From positions 1-56,436 of the forward strand of contig VXRG01000073.1 of assembly GCA_009838625.1 (NCBI GenBank): 56,436 bases of DNA. The letters are read 5' to 3'. Under the pieces are notes generated by a model. The model was not told the DNA's origin. It saw nothing but the letters and a program-made list of their open reading frames with translations, and did not search any database. The stretch's first letter is position 1. Every line of letters begins with the position of its first letter. This DNA is from Caldilineaceae bacterium SB0664_bin_27. GTDB taxonomy: Bacteria; Chloroflexota; Anaerolineae; Caldilineales; Caldilineaceae. The translations under genes and the position numbers were made by a program. Below are positions 48,063 to 56,436 of this stretch, one piece after another.

Positions 48063-48971
48063 CTATTGCTCCCGGTCGGGATTGAGCAGCCAGGCGACAA
48101 GGGCCTGGATCTCGTCTTCGCTCAGCTTTTCGGCGAAGTTTTGCGGCATCTTGCCGGCATTCTCGTAAGTTTCAACAAAGTACACTAAAGGATTGACGAT
48201 GCTCTCGTAAACGTATTCTTCGGCTGTCATACCTTCAACGCGACTGCCAGCGCGTTCGTAGAGATCCGCCATGTTGGGACCGTTCTGACCGGCGACGTCG
48301 ACCTGTCTCACCTCGAGATTGTGGCAGGCGAAGCAAGCTTCCCCTGTCCAGATTTCCTGGGGCGAGCGGATGTTGCGGGCTCTGTATTCTTCGAGGGCGG
48401 CGGCCTGCTCTTCTTCGCTGAGCAGGATATAGGCTGTGTTCTGGAATTCAGTGGGTCTGATGACGTCTTCGAAGGGTTGGAATGGGTCTTCGTCCGGCGT
48501 CTGGGCCAAGGCAGATTCTTCCCAGTTCATTACAAATTTGGTCAGATCAACAACCTGGTCGCCGCGCAGCGGCCCCCCGAACTGTCCTCCCCAGGTGGGC
48601 ATGACCTCGGGCCACTGGCTTTCCGTCTTGCTGGGGCGGCCGGCGGCGATGGTCAGTTTCACGTAGTCGTCGAGCGAGCCGACCCAGCCAACGTCCTTGA
48701 GCCGTCCGGTGTCGGTGAAAAAGTAATAGCTATTCAATCCCGGCCCTCTGCCCAGAATCCCCTTACCATCCGGCCCGTGGCAGATGACGCAGTTATCGGA
48801 GAACAGCTTGGCGCCGTTCTCGATAGAGCGGCCTTCCCAGTTGATGGTCTGCGCTTCCATGCGCGGGTTTTCGCTTACCAAGACCATCAGGAGGACGATG
48901 ATGCCGACGAGTGAGGACAGAATGCCCCACATTATTTTGGCGATAGGGGACCTTGTGTAGAGACGATGCAT
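48063..48971 (-). CDS. Membrane-anchored dihaem cytochrome c
   Basis: 302 aa. A membrane helix at residues 14-33 anchors two cytochrome c domains with haem sites Cys61/Cys64/His65 (CVICH) and Cys213/Cys216/His217 (CFACH). Likely axial Met ligands lie in PTWGG/ MPTWGG near 124 and in KMPQNF near the C-terminus. It is encoded 10 bases after cytochrome b, so it is the c-type subunit of the same quinol-oxidising complex, passing electrons from the Rieske protein to a soluble carrier or terminal oxidase. Confidence 0.92.
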   Translation of the reverse strand: MHRLYTRSPIAKIMWGILSSLVGIIVLLMVLVSENPRMEAQTINWEGRSIENGAKLFSDNCVICHGPDGKGILGRGPGLNSYYFFTDTGRLKDVGWVGSLDDYVKLTIAAGRPSKTESQWPEVMPTWGGQFGGPLRGDQVVDLTKFVMNWEESALAQTPDEDPFQPFEDVIRPTEFQNTAYILLSEEEQAAALEEYRARNIRSPQEIWTGEACFACHNLEVRQVDVAGQNGPNMADLYERAGSRVEGMTAEEYVYESIVNPLVYFVETYENAGKMPQNFAEKLSEDEIQALVAWLLNPDREQ

Positions 48972-48981
48972 AGTTGCTTTA

Positions 48982-50625
48982 TTACTCTCCTACAAGAGCG
49001 CCGGACAGACTCTTCCAGCCGTCGGCGACTTGACCGAGGAAGAGGTGCTTCCAGCCGTACTGCTCCCAGTAGAGAGAGTCTTCATGCAGCCAGAAGGTCT
49101 TTTCATATTTACCTGACGTGCCCTCGGCGTCGAACCAGGTAATCTTCCAGAAGAGCTTCTTCAGCCCGGGTTGTGCCTGGGAAATAGTCAGTATGCCTAT
49201 GGGCGCGTTGAAGTCGGGATCAGCGCGGCGGTAGTAATCGACGGCGTTTTCGAACTCGTGCAGGAGTTCCATGAATTCGTGGTCGTGCACGTCATATTCT
49301 TCGTCGGTGCGCCAGACACCTAGCGGCAGATGTTTGTAGCCGATCTCACGGGAGAGGCCGGAGCCTTCTTCGGGCATCACGTCCTGAACGATTTCAACCG
49401 AGGGGGCGCCCTCGACGGCGTATTCGGGCGTGCCCATCCAACTCCAGATTATCATGACAACGCCAGCGACGATGCCTGCAACGATGGCGACTTTGCGGTC
49501 TTTGCCGCGGCGGCTGGGGTTGTAGTCGAGATAGGGAATTGCCATCAGCAGGACGAGGAGCACGCCCGGGAGCAGGACACCGGCGATAAACTTGTCTGCG
49601 ATTTTTAGCAGCCCCTGCAACCAGTAGAAGTACCAGGGCGCGACGGTGTGGAGCGGCGTTGATTGCGGGTTGGCGATGTGTTCCAGTGGAGCCTGGAAGA
49701 AAAAGACGGTCAGGACAATGAGAAGGGCAGTCATGACGGTCAGGAAGCTGGTCTCGTCGACCAGGACGTCGGGCAGGTAATAGACACGCTTATCGGCGGG
49801 GACGCGGTTGGCGGTATCCTCGCCTACTTCCTCTTCGTCTGCGGGCAGGCTGATGCCGAAGTGGACGACCTTATAGTAGTGGACGAAGAAGAAGAGGATC
49901 AGCAGCAGCGGCAGGAAAAGCACGTGCAGTAGGTAGAAGCGCAGGAGGCCGTTGGCGCCAATGTCGGGCGCGCCGCGGGCGAGCAGGTTGACGGTTTCTC
50001 CGACGACGGCTGGGGGCACGGCCTCGGCCATGGAGGTGCCGATGGTGACGGCCCAGAAGGCCAGCTGGTCCCACGGCAGAAGATAGCCGGAAAAGCTGAG
50101 GAACAGAGTCATTACGAGCAGCAGCACGCCAGTGAACCAGGTAAACTGGCGCGGTGGTTTATAGCTGCCGGTAAGATAGCAGCGGACCATGTGCAAGGTG
50201 ACGATAGCCACCATGGCTTCGGCGCCGAGCCGGTGCATGTCGCGCAGGAATTGACCGAAGGGGATATTGGTCAGGAGCAGGATCATGTCGACGTAGGCGC
50301 GTTCCGGCGAGGGCGCGTACCAGATCATCAGCAGGATGCCGGTGATGGTCTCGACGATGAAGAGATAGGTCGACAGCAAACCCAACCTGTAGGTATGGGT
50401 GAAGCGGGTCACGCTTTCGTGGTAGTAGGTGGGTTTGATATGGAGCAGGAAGCCTTCGCTATGGGGCTTTAGGCGCGGGTTGGGTCGGCCGGGGGGTTCG
50501 CCCTGCAACATACGGCGGAACTCACCGGCATCAATGCCGGCGGTGAGGCGGGTGAAAACGTCATCCGCCTGGGCAGCGGCCGCGCCGAGAACTCCCTTTT
50601 CGCGAATATTTTCTTGGAGTCCCAT
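48982..50625 (-). CDS. Cytochrome b (b6-type, fused subunit-IV region)
   Basis: 547 aa. Core quinol-oxidising subunit. Haem-b histidine pairs are visible as H-x13-H (DMHRLG...TLHMVR) and H-x14-H (LLHVLF...FVHYYK), the latter being the b6-type spacing. The C-terminal part corresponds to subunit IV: the Qo motif reads [10 protein letters not shown], with Ala-Pro-Trp-Tyr in place of Pro-Glu-Trp-Tyr. The fusion of both parts is the single-chain arrangement. A soluble tail of about 150 residues is unusual and has no recognised domain. Order Rieske-Rieske-cyt b-cyt c supports a complete bc-type complex. Confidence 0.92.
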   Translation of the reverse strand: MGLQENIREKGVLGAAAAQADDVFTRLTAGIDAGEFRRMLQGEPPGRPNPRLKPHSEGFLLHIKPTYYHESVTRFTHTYRLGLLSTYLFIVETITGILLMIWYAPSPERAYVDMILLLTNIPFGQFLRDMHRLGAEAMVAIVTLHMVRCYLTGSYKPPRQFTWFTGVLLLVMTLFLSFSGYLLPWDQLAFWAVTIGTSMAEAVPPAVVGETVNLLARGAPDIGANGLLRFYLLHVLFLPLLLILFFFVHYYKVVHFGISLPADEEEVGEDTANRVPADKRVYYLPDVLVDETSFLTVMTALLIVLTVFFFQAPLEHIANPQSTPLHTVAPWYFYWLQGLLKIADKFIAGVLLPGVLLVLLMAIPYLDYNPSRRGKDRKVAIVAGIVAGVVMIIWSWMGTPEYAVEGAPSVEIVQDVMPEEGSGLSREIGYKHLPLGVWRTDEEYDVHDHEFMELLHEFENAVDYYRRADPDFNAPIGILTISQAQPGLKKLFWKITWFDAEGTSGKYEKTFWLHEDSLYWEQYGWKHLFLGQVADGWKSLSGALVGE

Positions 50626-50676
50626 CTGGTTCTATCGTCTCCTGGTAAGATGAACTCAGGTAAAAAGGTCCTGCCT

Positions 50677-51378
50677 TTAGCCTCGGTATCCTTCTAACAT
50701 TGGACTGGCAAAGCGTGACAAACCCTCAATAATCGCGCCCGTGTCTACTACTATCTCCGCATCAGGAGAAGGGGTGCTGGGTGCCACAATTGCTTCTTCT
50801 GAGAGCATAGTCTCAGCAACAACCCTTCGGCCCGTGACGATTTCTATGACGAACTGGTCAAGGGAGCGCGGCGCCGGACCTTCGATATAGTGCCCCTCCA
50901 AGCTGAACTTTGAGCCACACATTGGGCACTCAAATCGAAATCTCTCAGAATCCCACCTGTACTTTATCCATATTTCGCCCCATTTATGGGTGCACAGGTT
51001 GTAGAAGGCACGCGGTCCATCCTCAGTATTGACCAGCCAGAACCTGCCATCGACATTGGCTTGGGGAAAACTGCCGACCGGCGGCAAATTGGAAACAGCC
51101 CCAAGATAGAACCGGCCACCGAATTCGTTAGCGGGTCGACGCGGGTAAAGGAACTGATAGGCGGCCAATCCAGTTCCCACGGTCGCAAGCGCCAGCGTGG
51201 CGGCCCACATGTACGTCAGAAACTCCCTACGATTCTTGCCCTCGTAACCAGCATGGATTCCTTCAGAGTGAGAGCCGAGAAATGCGGCGCGATCCAGGGG
51301 AGCTATCTGCTCGGCTTCGACTGGTACTTCTTCTTTACTCCAGGTGTCTTGTTTCCTCTGCAACTGCTGGACTGTCAC
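50677..51378 (-). CDS. Variant Rieske [2Fe-2S] protein with altered cluster ligands
   Basis: 233 aa. Same build as the neighbouring Rieske protein: NRREFL Tat-like anchor near residue 49, FGGRFYLG, the box-1/box-2 region, then [21 protein letters not shown]. Box 1 is Cys129-Thr-His131 but lacks the Cys five positions on (Gly134). Box 2 is Cys151-Pro-Met-Cys154 instead of CPCH. So both disulfide cysteines are gone and the second ligand His is replaced by Cys. Start is GTG with an AGGAGG site. It lies between the canonical Rieske gene and cytochrome b, apparently expressed with them. It may hold a Cys3His cluster, a lower-potential cluster or no cluster. Confidence 0.85.
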   Translation of the reverse strand: MTVQQLQRKQDTWSKEEVPVEAEQIAPLDRAAFLGSHSEGIHAGYEGKNRREFLTYMWAATLALATVGTGLAAYQFLYPRRPANEFGGRFYLGAVSNLPPVGSFPQANVDGRFWLVNTEDGPRAFYNLCTHKWGEIWIKYRWDSERFRFECPMCGSKFSLEGHYIEGPAPRSLDQFVIEIVTGRRVVAETMLSEEAIVAPSTPSPDAEIVVDTGAIIEGLSRFASPMLEGYRG

Positions 51379-51463
51379 TTTGTCTGAATCCTCCTATCAG
51401 GAAGCACGCGAATAGTTTGCGGTTTCCCTATAAGGCGTCAATGCCTTAGGAGCAGGATCAGGA

Positions 51464-52438
51464 CTAAGAAGGCACCGCCTTGGCCGGTGACAGAGCCTTG
51501 GGCTTTCCTTGCAAACGTTTGCCTGTGTCAACGACCACTTCAGCATCAGGCGAAGGCAAGGCTGGAGCCGAAATGAAATCGCCTTCGTCTTCGGTCGTCG
51601 CAACGATAGAACCGCCCTCGACAATCTCAACCAGAAACTGATCCAGGGAGCGGGGTGCGGGGCCTTCGATATAGTGTCCCTCGCGGTTGAATTTGGAGCC
51701 GTGGCAGGGGCATTCAAAGCGGTTGTTGGAAGGCTCCCACTTGTACAGGCAGCCGAGGTGCGTGCAGACCATGTAGAGAGCGCGCGGCCCCTCATCTGTA
51801 TTGATTAGCCAGAATTTGCCCGTAGAGTTGCCTTCCGGGTCGATGCCAATCTGGGGCAATGCGGTAGAGTCGCCGAGAATGAACTTGCCGCCAAACTCAC
51901 CTTCGCGGAAGCGCGGGTACATGAACTGGTAGGTAGCGAGGCCGCTTTCAAGAGTCAGAAGGGTCAGGGCGCCGCCCCATGCGTAAGATAGGAATTCGCG
52001 GCGGTTAATGCCTTCCTGGCCTGCTTCGAATCCTTCGAGCACGGCTGCGCGGCCGACGGGAGCCACTCTGTCTGCGGCTGCAGCGGCAGCGCTGCCATTA
52101 CTTTGGACGGCCGTGGGGGTCTGTGCCTCGACCGCAGCCACTGCCTCCTCGGTTGGGGTCTCTTCAGCGGGCGCAACCTCTGCGGCGGCGACCGGCGCAG
52201 CTTCGGCGGCGGCTGCCGGTTCTGGTTGTGGGGCTGGCTCGGGCGCTGCTTCGGCGGCAGCGACAGCAGGTTCGGGCTGCGGGGCGGCCGCTTCAGTTGA
52301 AGGAGCGGGCTCTGCCGCCTCACCTGTGCTGCCATCGCGCGGCGGTTGCATTTCGCTCACATCGACGCCGAGCCGTTCGGCAGCCGACTGACGGGCGCGA
52401 TTCACTCTGTCGAGCCATGCCTGGTTGACTTCGGCCAT
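51464..52438 (-). CDS. Rieske iron-sulfur protein of the bc-type complex
   Basis: 324 aa. Canonical Rieske ligands Cys225/His227 (CTHLGC) and Cys243/His246 (CPCH), with disulfide Cys230/Cys245. A Tat-like NRREFL motif and membrane helix lie near residues 146-168. Residues about 33-120 are an Ala/Pro/Glu-rich linker, making it longer than typical bc1/b6f Rieske proteins. The C-terminus after the cluster domain is Pro/Asp-rich. It is the first gene of the operon behind a strong promoter and is the electron acceptor from the Qo site. Confidence 0.93.
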   Translation of the reverse strand: MAEVNQAWLDRVNRARQSAAERLGVDVSEMQPPRDGSTGEAAEPAPSTEAAAPQPEPAVAAAEAAPEPAPQPEPAAAAEAAPVAAAEVAPAEETPTEEAVAAVEAQTPTAVQSNGSAAAAAADRVAPVGRAAVLEGFEAGQEGINRREFLSYAWGGALTLLTLESGLATYQFMYPRFREGEFGGKFILGDSTALPQIGIDPEGNSTGKFWLINTDEGPRALYMVCTHLGCLYKWEPSNNRFECPCHGSKFNREGHYIEGPAPRSLDQFLVEIVEGGSIVATTEDEGDFISAPALPSPDAEVVVDTGKRLQGKPKALSPAKAVPS

Positions 52439-52571
52439 TATGACTGGTCTCCTTGGAGATGCGGGAAGCCGGTCCTACATCTCGCCCCATTCTCATCCTG
52501 CCAGCAGGCAATTTGAAGCGGAAATCAATGCCTGGCGGGACTGCGATGCATTGTTCGATAGAGCCATTCAG

Positions 52572-52600
52572 AGTATAGCAGGCAGCCGATACATTGTCAA
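52572..52600 (-). promoter_or_regulatory. Promoter of the Rieske-cytochrome operon
   Basis: Minus-strand perfect TTGACA (52595-52600), a 17-base spacer and TATACT (52572-52577). Start of transcription near 52565 gives a leader of about 125 bases before the canonical Rieske gene. Confidence 0.8.
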
Positions 52601-53066
52601 AATTATCACAAACGATCTGGCGACTTGATTTCTGGCATTTTCAGCTTTCCATTAGTCGACACTCCGGTTGCGCGAACGAAATGGAAATTGTCCTGGCAAT
52701 TGTCCAAAAGGAGTCGTTAAATTGCAGGGCCAAGAAGTCAATTGTGTTCAAGACATGGAATGCATTTGTTCGCAAATTGCGCAAAGAGTGACTGGTGGCG
52801 GGGATCAGGTAGGGAGTTTTCAACAGGTTCACAATTTCGCCGATCAACAAAACGGTCTTTCCGGCCAGATTCGGAAGCCAGCTCCTTTAGTCTTGGGTAC
52901 AGACCAGAAGGCAGACTGAGAAAAACAGCCTCCTTACCTCTTCTACCCTCCTTCCTCAAGTCCATCTCTACTCTACGGATTCTAACACAGTTCCGGCTTT
53001 GCTCACGGCCGACAAATTGCGAAAAGTGACTACAATCTTTAGGTCAAAAGGCTCGACGCACCTTCA
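52601..53066. other. Intergenic region valS-Rieske operon
   Basis: 466 bases of noncoding appearance after the valS stop. Short open frames exist on both strands but lack good ribosome sites or recognisable sequence. No clear terminator for valS was found here. Confidence 0.45.
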
Positions 53067-55889
53067 CTATGTCACAAGCTGCTCCAGGCTGGATGCGACC
53101 TGCACTCGCTGGGCGTTCAGGTCTTCCAGTTTGTCGCGTTCGCGCTGGACTACCTGCTCGGGGGCTTTGCCGACGAAGTTCTCGTTGTTCAGGAGACCGG
53201 TAGTGCGGTTGATCTGGTTGTCGACGTTGTCCAGCTCCTTTTGCAGGCGCTTGCGTTCGGCTTCGAGGTCGACCATGCCGGCGAGGGGCAGATAGGTGGT
53301 GATGCCGCCGGCGGAGAGTTGGACGGCGGGGCCGGAGTCGGCGCCGTTTGCGCTGGCTTCAACTGTCACCTGGGACTCGTCGAGGCGCGCCAGCGTGGTG
53401 AACAGTTCCAGGTTGTCCTGAGCCAGGCTGTGGCCGCTGCCGGCGAAACCGGCTGCGATGCGGCGGCCAGGCTCGACGTTGTACTCGGCGCGGGCGTTGC
53501 GTATGGCACGGACGATCTCCTGAATGCTTCCAAAGTCGTCTTCGGCGGAGGCGTCGCGGTTTTCGGCAGGCGTGGACCAGCGCTGCGTCATCAGAGATTC
53601 GGCTTGATCGGGAACGCCGGGCAGATGACTCCATATCGCTTCGGTGACGTAGGGCATGAAGGGATGGAGCAGGCGTAAGGACTGCTCAAGCGTGTAGGCA
53701 AGAACCTGGCGGGTCGCGGCGACTTGAGCGGCGTCGCCGCCGTAGAGGCGCGGCTTGGCGGCTTCAATGTACCAGTCACAGTATTCGCTCCAGAGGAATT
53801 CGTAGAGCTGGCGGCCGGCTTCGCCCAGCTGCCAGTTTTCAATGAGCTGGGTCACGTGGGTCTGAACCGCGTTGAGGCGGCTGAGAATCCAGCGGTCGGC
53901 TAGCGTCAGCGCGTCCCGGGCGGGCAAGGCGTAGGTAGTGCTGTGGATTCCGTTCCCCTTGCTCAAGGCCACGTCATCCACTTCCAAATTCATGAGCACG
54001 AAGCGGGCGGCGTTCCAGATCTTGTTGGCAAAGTTGCGGTTGGCCTCGATGCGGGTGACGCTGAGCTTCATGTCGTTGCCGGGCGTGCTTCCGGTGAGCA
54101 AGGTGAAGCGGAGGGCGTCGTTGCCGTAGGTCCCGATCAGGTCGAGCGGGTCGAGGGCATTGCCCAGGCTCTTGCTCATTTTGCGGCCGTCTTCGGCGCG
54201 GACGAGCCCGTGCAGATAGACGTAGTGGAAGGGGACTTTGCCGGTAAAGTAGAGGCCCATCATTATCATGCGGGCGACCCAGAAGAAGAGGATGTCGTAG
54301 CCGGTTTCAAGCACGGTTGTGGGGTAGAAACGGGACAGGTCTGAGGAGTGAGGCATGAGGGGTGAGGAGCCGGAGCCGTCTGCCCCACTACTTGCTTCGT
54401 TTTCTTCGATTTGGGGCCAGCCGAGCGTGCTGAAGGGCCAGAGGGCGCTGCTGAACCAAGTGTCGAGGACATCTTCGTCTTGCTCAAGCTTGACGGTTTC
54501 GCCGTAGCGTTCGATGGCCTGTTCGAGGGCTTCGCTTTCGTTGCGGGCGGCGAACTGATGACCGTCGGGCCCGTACCAGATAGGGATGCGGTGGCCCCAC
54601 CAGAGCTGGCGGCTGATGCACCAGTCGCGTATGTTTTCCATCCAGTGGTAGTAGTTTCGCTCAAAGCGCTCGGGCACGATCTTGATGCGGCCGTCTTTCA
54701 CGGCGGAGACGGCTGCCTCTGCGAGTGGCTTGGCTTTGACGAACCACTGGGTGCTCAGGAGGGGCTCGACGATGGTGTGGCAGCGCTGGCAGTGGCCGAC
54801 TTCGTGGACGTGCGGTTTGTCGTCGACGACGAGGCCGACTGCATCCATGTCCTGCCAGAGTTTCTCGCGGGCCTCGAATCGGTCCAGCCCTTCGTAGGGG
54901 CCGGCGGCGGCGTTGAGTGTACCGTCTTCGTTGGTGATGTTCACATGGGGCAGATTGTGGCGCTGTCCGATCAGGTAGTCGTTTGGATCGTGGCCAGGCG
55001 TCACTTTGAGCGCGCCTGTGCCGAACTTCGGGTCGACGTGGTCATCGGCGATGACGGGGATCTCGCGCTCCAAGATGGGCACGAGCGCGGTCTTGCCGAT
55101 CAGATGGGCGTAACGTTCGTCATCAGGATGGACTGCGACGGCGGTGTCGCCGAGGATGGTCTCGGGGCGGGTCGTGCTGACCTCGACGTGACTGGTCGGG
55201 GAATCAGCGGCGCTGGCCGACCGTAACGGATAGCGGAATGTGTAGAGCCTGCCGTCGACTGGCTCATGTTCGACTTCGAGGTCGCTAATGGCGCTCTCGC
55301 AGCGGGGACACCAGTTGACGAGGTAGTTGCCGCGGTAGATGAGGTCGTCCTCGTAGAGGCGGATGAAGGCTTCAAGGACTGCGTCGCTGAGGCCGTCGTC
55401 AAGGGTAAAGCGTTCGCGGGTCCAATCACAGGAGATGCCCATTCGGCGCTGCTGCCCGCTGATTTGGCCGTGATATTCGTCTTTCCAGGCCCAGACTTCC
55501 TGCAGAAAGCGTTCCCGGCCGAGGTCATGTCGGGTGGCGCCGCTTTCGGCAAGTTTGCGTTCGACGACGTTCTGGGTGGCGATGCCGGCATGATCCGTGC
55601 CTGGGACCCAGAGCGTGGGCCGGCCGGCCATACGATTGTAGCGGATGAGCATGTCCTCGACAGCGCTGGTGATGGCGTGGCCGAGGTGGAGGGCCCCGGT
55701 GACGTTTGGCGGGGGCATGGAGACGACGAAGGGCGGGGCATCGGGATCGGCCAGGCCGCTCTCAATCTGCTGTTCCGGGCGGAAGAAACCCATCGACTCC
55801 CACCATTCGTAGAGTTTCTCTTCCCACTGCCGCGGTTCGTAAACCTTGGGCATTTCCTCACGCGTTCGGGGCAGGCTTGTCGTTGTCAT
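53067..55889 (-). CDS. valS: Valyl-tRNA synthetase
   Basis: 940 aa from the ATG at 55889 (other in-frame ATGs at 55907 and near residue 13). The frame runs on into the T-box terminator, so the longest reading is not a protein. HLGH lies at residues 68-71 (PNVTGALHLGH) and KMSKS near 568. An editing domain occupies the middle and a coiled-coil arm (LEAERKRLQKELDNVDNQI) the C-terminus, as in bacterial ValRS. An insert of about 22 residues rich in Ser, Gly and Glu (around residues 490-515) lies between WPQI and FYPTTVLETG, where homologues run on directly. It may loop out of the catalytic domain. Expression is controlled by the T-box leader. Confidence 0.95.
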   Translation of the reverse strand: MTTTSLPRTREEMPKVYEPRQWEEKLYEWWESMGFFRPEQQIESGLADPDAPPFVVSMPPPNVTGALHLGHAITSAVEDMLIRYNRMAGRPTLWVPGTDHAGIATQNVVERKLAESGATRHDLGRERFLQEVWAWKDEYHGQISGQQRRMGISCDWTRERFTLDDGLSDAVLEAFIRLYEDDLIYRGNYLVNWCPRCESAISDLEVEHEPVDGRLYTFRYPLRSASAADSPTSHVEVSTTRPETILGDTAVAVHPDDERYAHLIGKTALVPILEREIPVIADDHVDPKFGTGALKVTPGHDPNDYLIGQRHNLPHVNITNEDGTLNAAAGPYEGLDRFEAREKLWQDMDAVGLVVDDKPHVHEVGHCQRCHTIVEPLLSTQWFVKAKPLAEAAVSAVKDGRIKIVPERFERNYYHWMENIRDWCISRQLWWGHRIPIWYGPDGHQFAARNESEALEQAIERYGETVKLEQDEDVLDTWFSSALWPFSTLGWPQIEENEASSGADGSGSSPLMPHSSDLSRFYPTTVLETGYDILFFWVARMIMMGLYFTGKVPFHYVYLHGLVRAEDGRKMSKSLGNALDPLDLIGTYGNDALRFTLLTGSTPGNDMKLSVTRIEANRNFANKIWNAARFVLMNLEVDDVALSKGNGIHSTTYALPARDALTLADRWILSRLNAVQTHVTQLIENWQLGEAGRQLYEFLWSEYCDWYIEAAKPRLYGGDAAQVAATRQVLAYTLEQSLRLLHPFMPYVTEAIWSHLPGVPDQAESLMTQRWSTPAENRDASAEDDFGSIQEIVRAIRNARAEYNVEPGRRIAAGFAGSGHSLAQDNLELFTTLARLDESQVTVEASANGADSGPAVQLSAGGITTYLPLAGMVDLEAERKRLQKELDNVDNQINRTTGLLNNENFVGKAPEQVVQRERDKLEDLNAQRVQVASSLEQLVT

Positions 55890-55990
55890 TGTTCGCAGTG
55901 CTCCCATCGATTGTTCGCCGGCGTCGAGCGGCTGGACGGTCGGTTCAAGTGTGCGGTCGTGGCGTACGCGAGTTTCATTTTGGTGCTGAC

Positions 55991-56027
55991 AAAAAACAAG
56001 CCACTTCATCCTAAGGACGAAGTGACT
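55991..56027 (-). terminator. T-box regulated terminator
   Basis: Stem 56015-56027/55999-56011 with a 3-base loop, then a run of six T on the minus strand. It overlaps the T-box core and is alternative to the antiterminator. Confidence 0.85.
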
Positions 56028-56296
56028 CCGCGGTACCACCTTGGTTAGCAGGCAAGGCTATTGCCGGCTCTCTCTGTCGCGATAACGGGCGAACCCGGGG
56101 AGAGCTATATGTTGTGCCTGTTCACTCTCCCGGCCTTCCCGGCGACATTCCCCTCTGCGACTCCGGCACTGGTCCAACAGTGTTTTGGTCGTCAGCTGCG
56201 CTGCGTTAACGGACGCCCTTTCCAGCCAAGAGGGCATCTCTCTAGCCGTTCGCGCGCTCGGGTACTCTTCCGGTGCACTGCCGTTTTCTGTTTACG
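55991..56296 (-). promoter_or_regulatory. T-box riboswitch leader of valS
   Basis: On the minus strand the leader contains the T-box core AAGGTGGTACCGCGG (plus-strand 56028-56042), followed by a 13-bp terminator stem (56015-56027 with 55999-56011, two G-U pairs) and a T-run (55991-55996). The upstream Stem I region carries AGAGAG and GGCTGGAAAGG segments at about 56217-56247. Uncharged tRNA-Val would pair with the specifier and T-box, form the antiterminator and let valS be read. The specifier codon (GTT or GTC near 56210-56216) could not be fixed by eye. Confidence 0.9.
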
Positions 56297-56302
56297 CAGC
56301 CG

Positions 56303-56331
56303 ATTATAGGTTGCGGCGGGGGAAAAGTCAA
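56303..56331 (-). promoter_or_regulatory. Promoter of the valS T-box leader
   Basis: Minus-strand TTGACT (56326-56331), 17-base spacer and perfect TATAAT (56303-56308), placing the start of the leader at about 56296. The bases beyond it up to the window end (56332-56436) hold only a purine-rich gaggagtgag-like stretch and no gene. Confidence 0.85.
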
Positions 56332-56436
56332 TTATGAAGCGAGGAGTGAGAGGGGGGACGCTGAAGGGTGTTGTCAGGTTTTGAGAGGGACTCCTCCGAT
56401 CCATTCAACGGTTCAGTTTTGAGAACGCTAATTGAT

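Noticed and set aside
52738..52965. Minus-strand open frame of 75 codons between valS and the Rieske operon
   Set aside because: No good ribosome site, no recognisable sequence, and stop/start positions look random; left as noncoding.

Overview
The window reads as one contiguous piece of a bacterial chromosome, most likely Chloroflexota (Caldilineales/Anaerolineae-like). The indications are: giant DUF2298 ('YYY') membrane proteins and an Agl23-like (TIGR03663) protein, families known mainly from Chloroflexi and archaea; a Thr/Pro-rich 'PPTDTP' lipoprotein stalk; a b6-type cytochrome b operon; several phytanoyl-CoA-dioxygenase-like genes; and a T-box leader on valS. This placement comes from gene content only. 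No rRNA, CRISPR array, phage or insertion sequence was seen.

Region 1 (1-16.5 kb, all plus strand) is a surface-glycan/membrane cluster. It holds a GT39-DUF2298 fusion (cut by the left edge), a Nudix hydrolase, a second DUF2298 protein, a GT-C-like membrane protein, an Agl23-like protein with a C-terminal NHL propeller, a zinc-ribbon GT39 protein and a zinc-ribbon/TM/NHL protein. Several genes overlap or nearly touch, which suggests a co-expressed machine.

Region 2 (16.5-21 kb) is housekeeping: an IlvD/Edd dehydratase with the cysteine pattern of sugar-acid dehydratases, tyrS and fabI, followed by a convergent tRNA-Asp(GTC) that shares a perfect terminator stem. The tyrS-fabI gap holds a near-consensus promoter pointing antisense to tyrS.

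Region 3 (21-31 kb) runs on the minus strand from a Ser/Thr kinase with an external domain, through a lipoprotein, an unrecognised 638-aa protein, threonine aldolase and a DUF697 protein. Divergent from the kinase, behind a near-consensus sigma-70 promoter, are an FHA-winged-helix regulator and then an ECF sigma factor: a possible phospho-signalling island.

Region 4 (31-40.5 kb) is mixed metabolism and repair: two class-V PLP enzymes, a tandem pair of metallophosphoesterases, an SRAP (YedK/HMCES) protein, RsmI, an EamA transporter, DNA polymerase IV and a GNAT acetyltransferase.

Region 5 (40.6-47.1 kb, minus strand) is an operon with a consensus promoter. A Tat-type substrate-binding lipoprotein and two sugar-type ABC permeases (no ATPase) are followed by three tandem PhyH-like Fe(II)/2-oxoglutarate dioxygenases. 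A perfect 15-bp stem-loop separates the binding protein from the permeases.

Region 6 (47.2-52.6 kb, minus strand) is a respiratory bc-type operon: canonical Rieske protein, variant Rieske protein with altered cluster ligands, cytochrome b, dihaem cytochrome c and a phosphoribosyltransferase, driven by a TTGACA-17-TATACT promoter.

Region 7 (53-56.4 kb, minus strand) is valS with a complete T-box leader and promoter. The strongest leads for new biology are the Rieske paralogue with coordinated loss of both disulfide cysteines and a His-to-Cys change, the zinc-ribbon/NHL-decorated archaeal-like glycosylation cluster, and the ABC transporter-triple dioxygenase operon.
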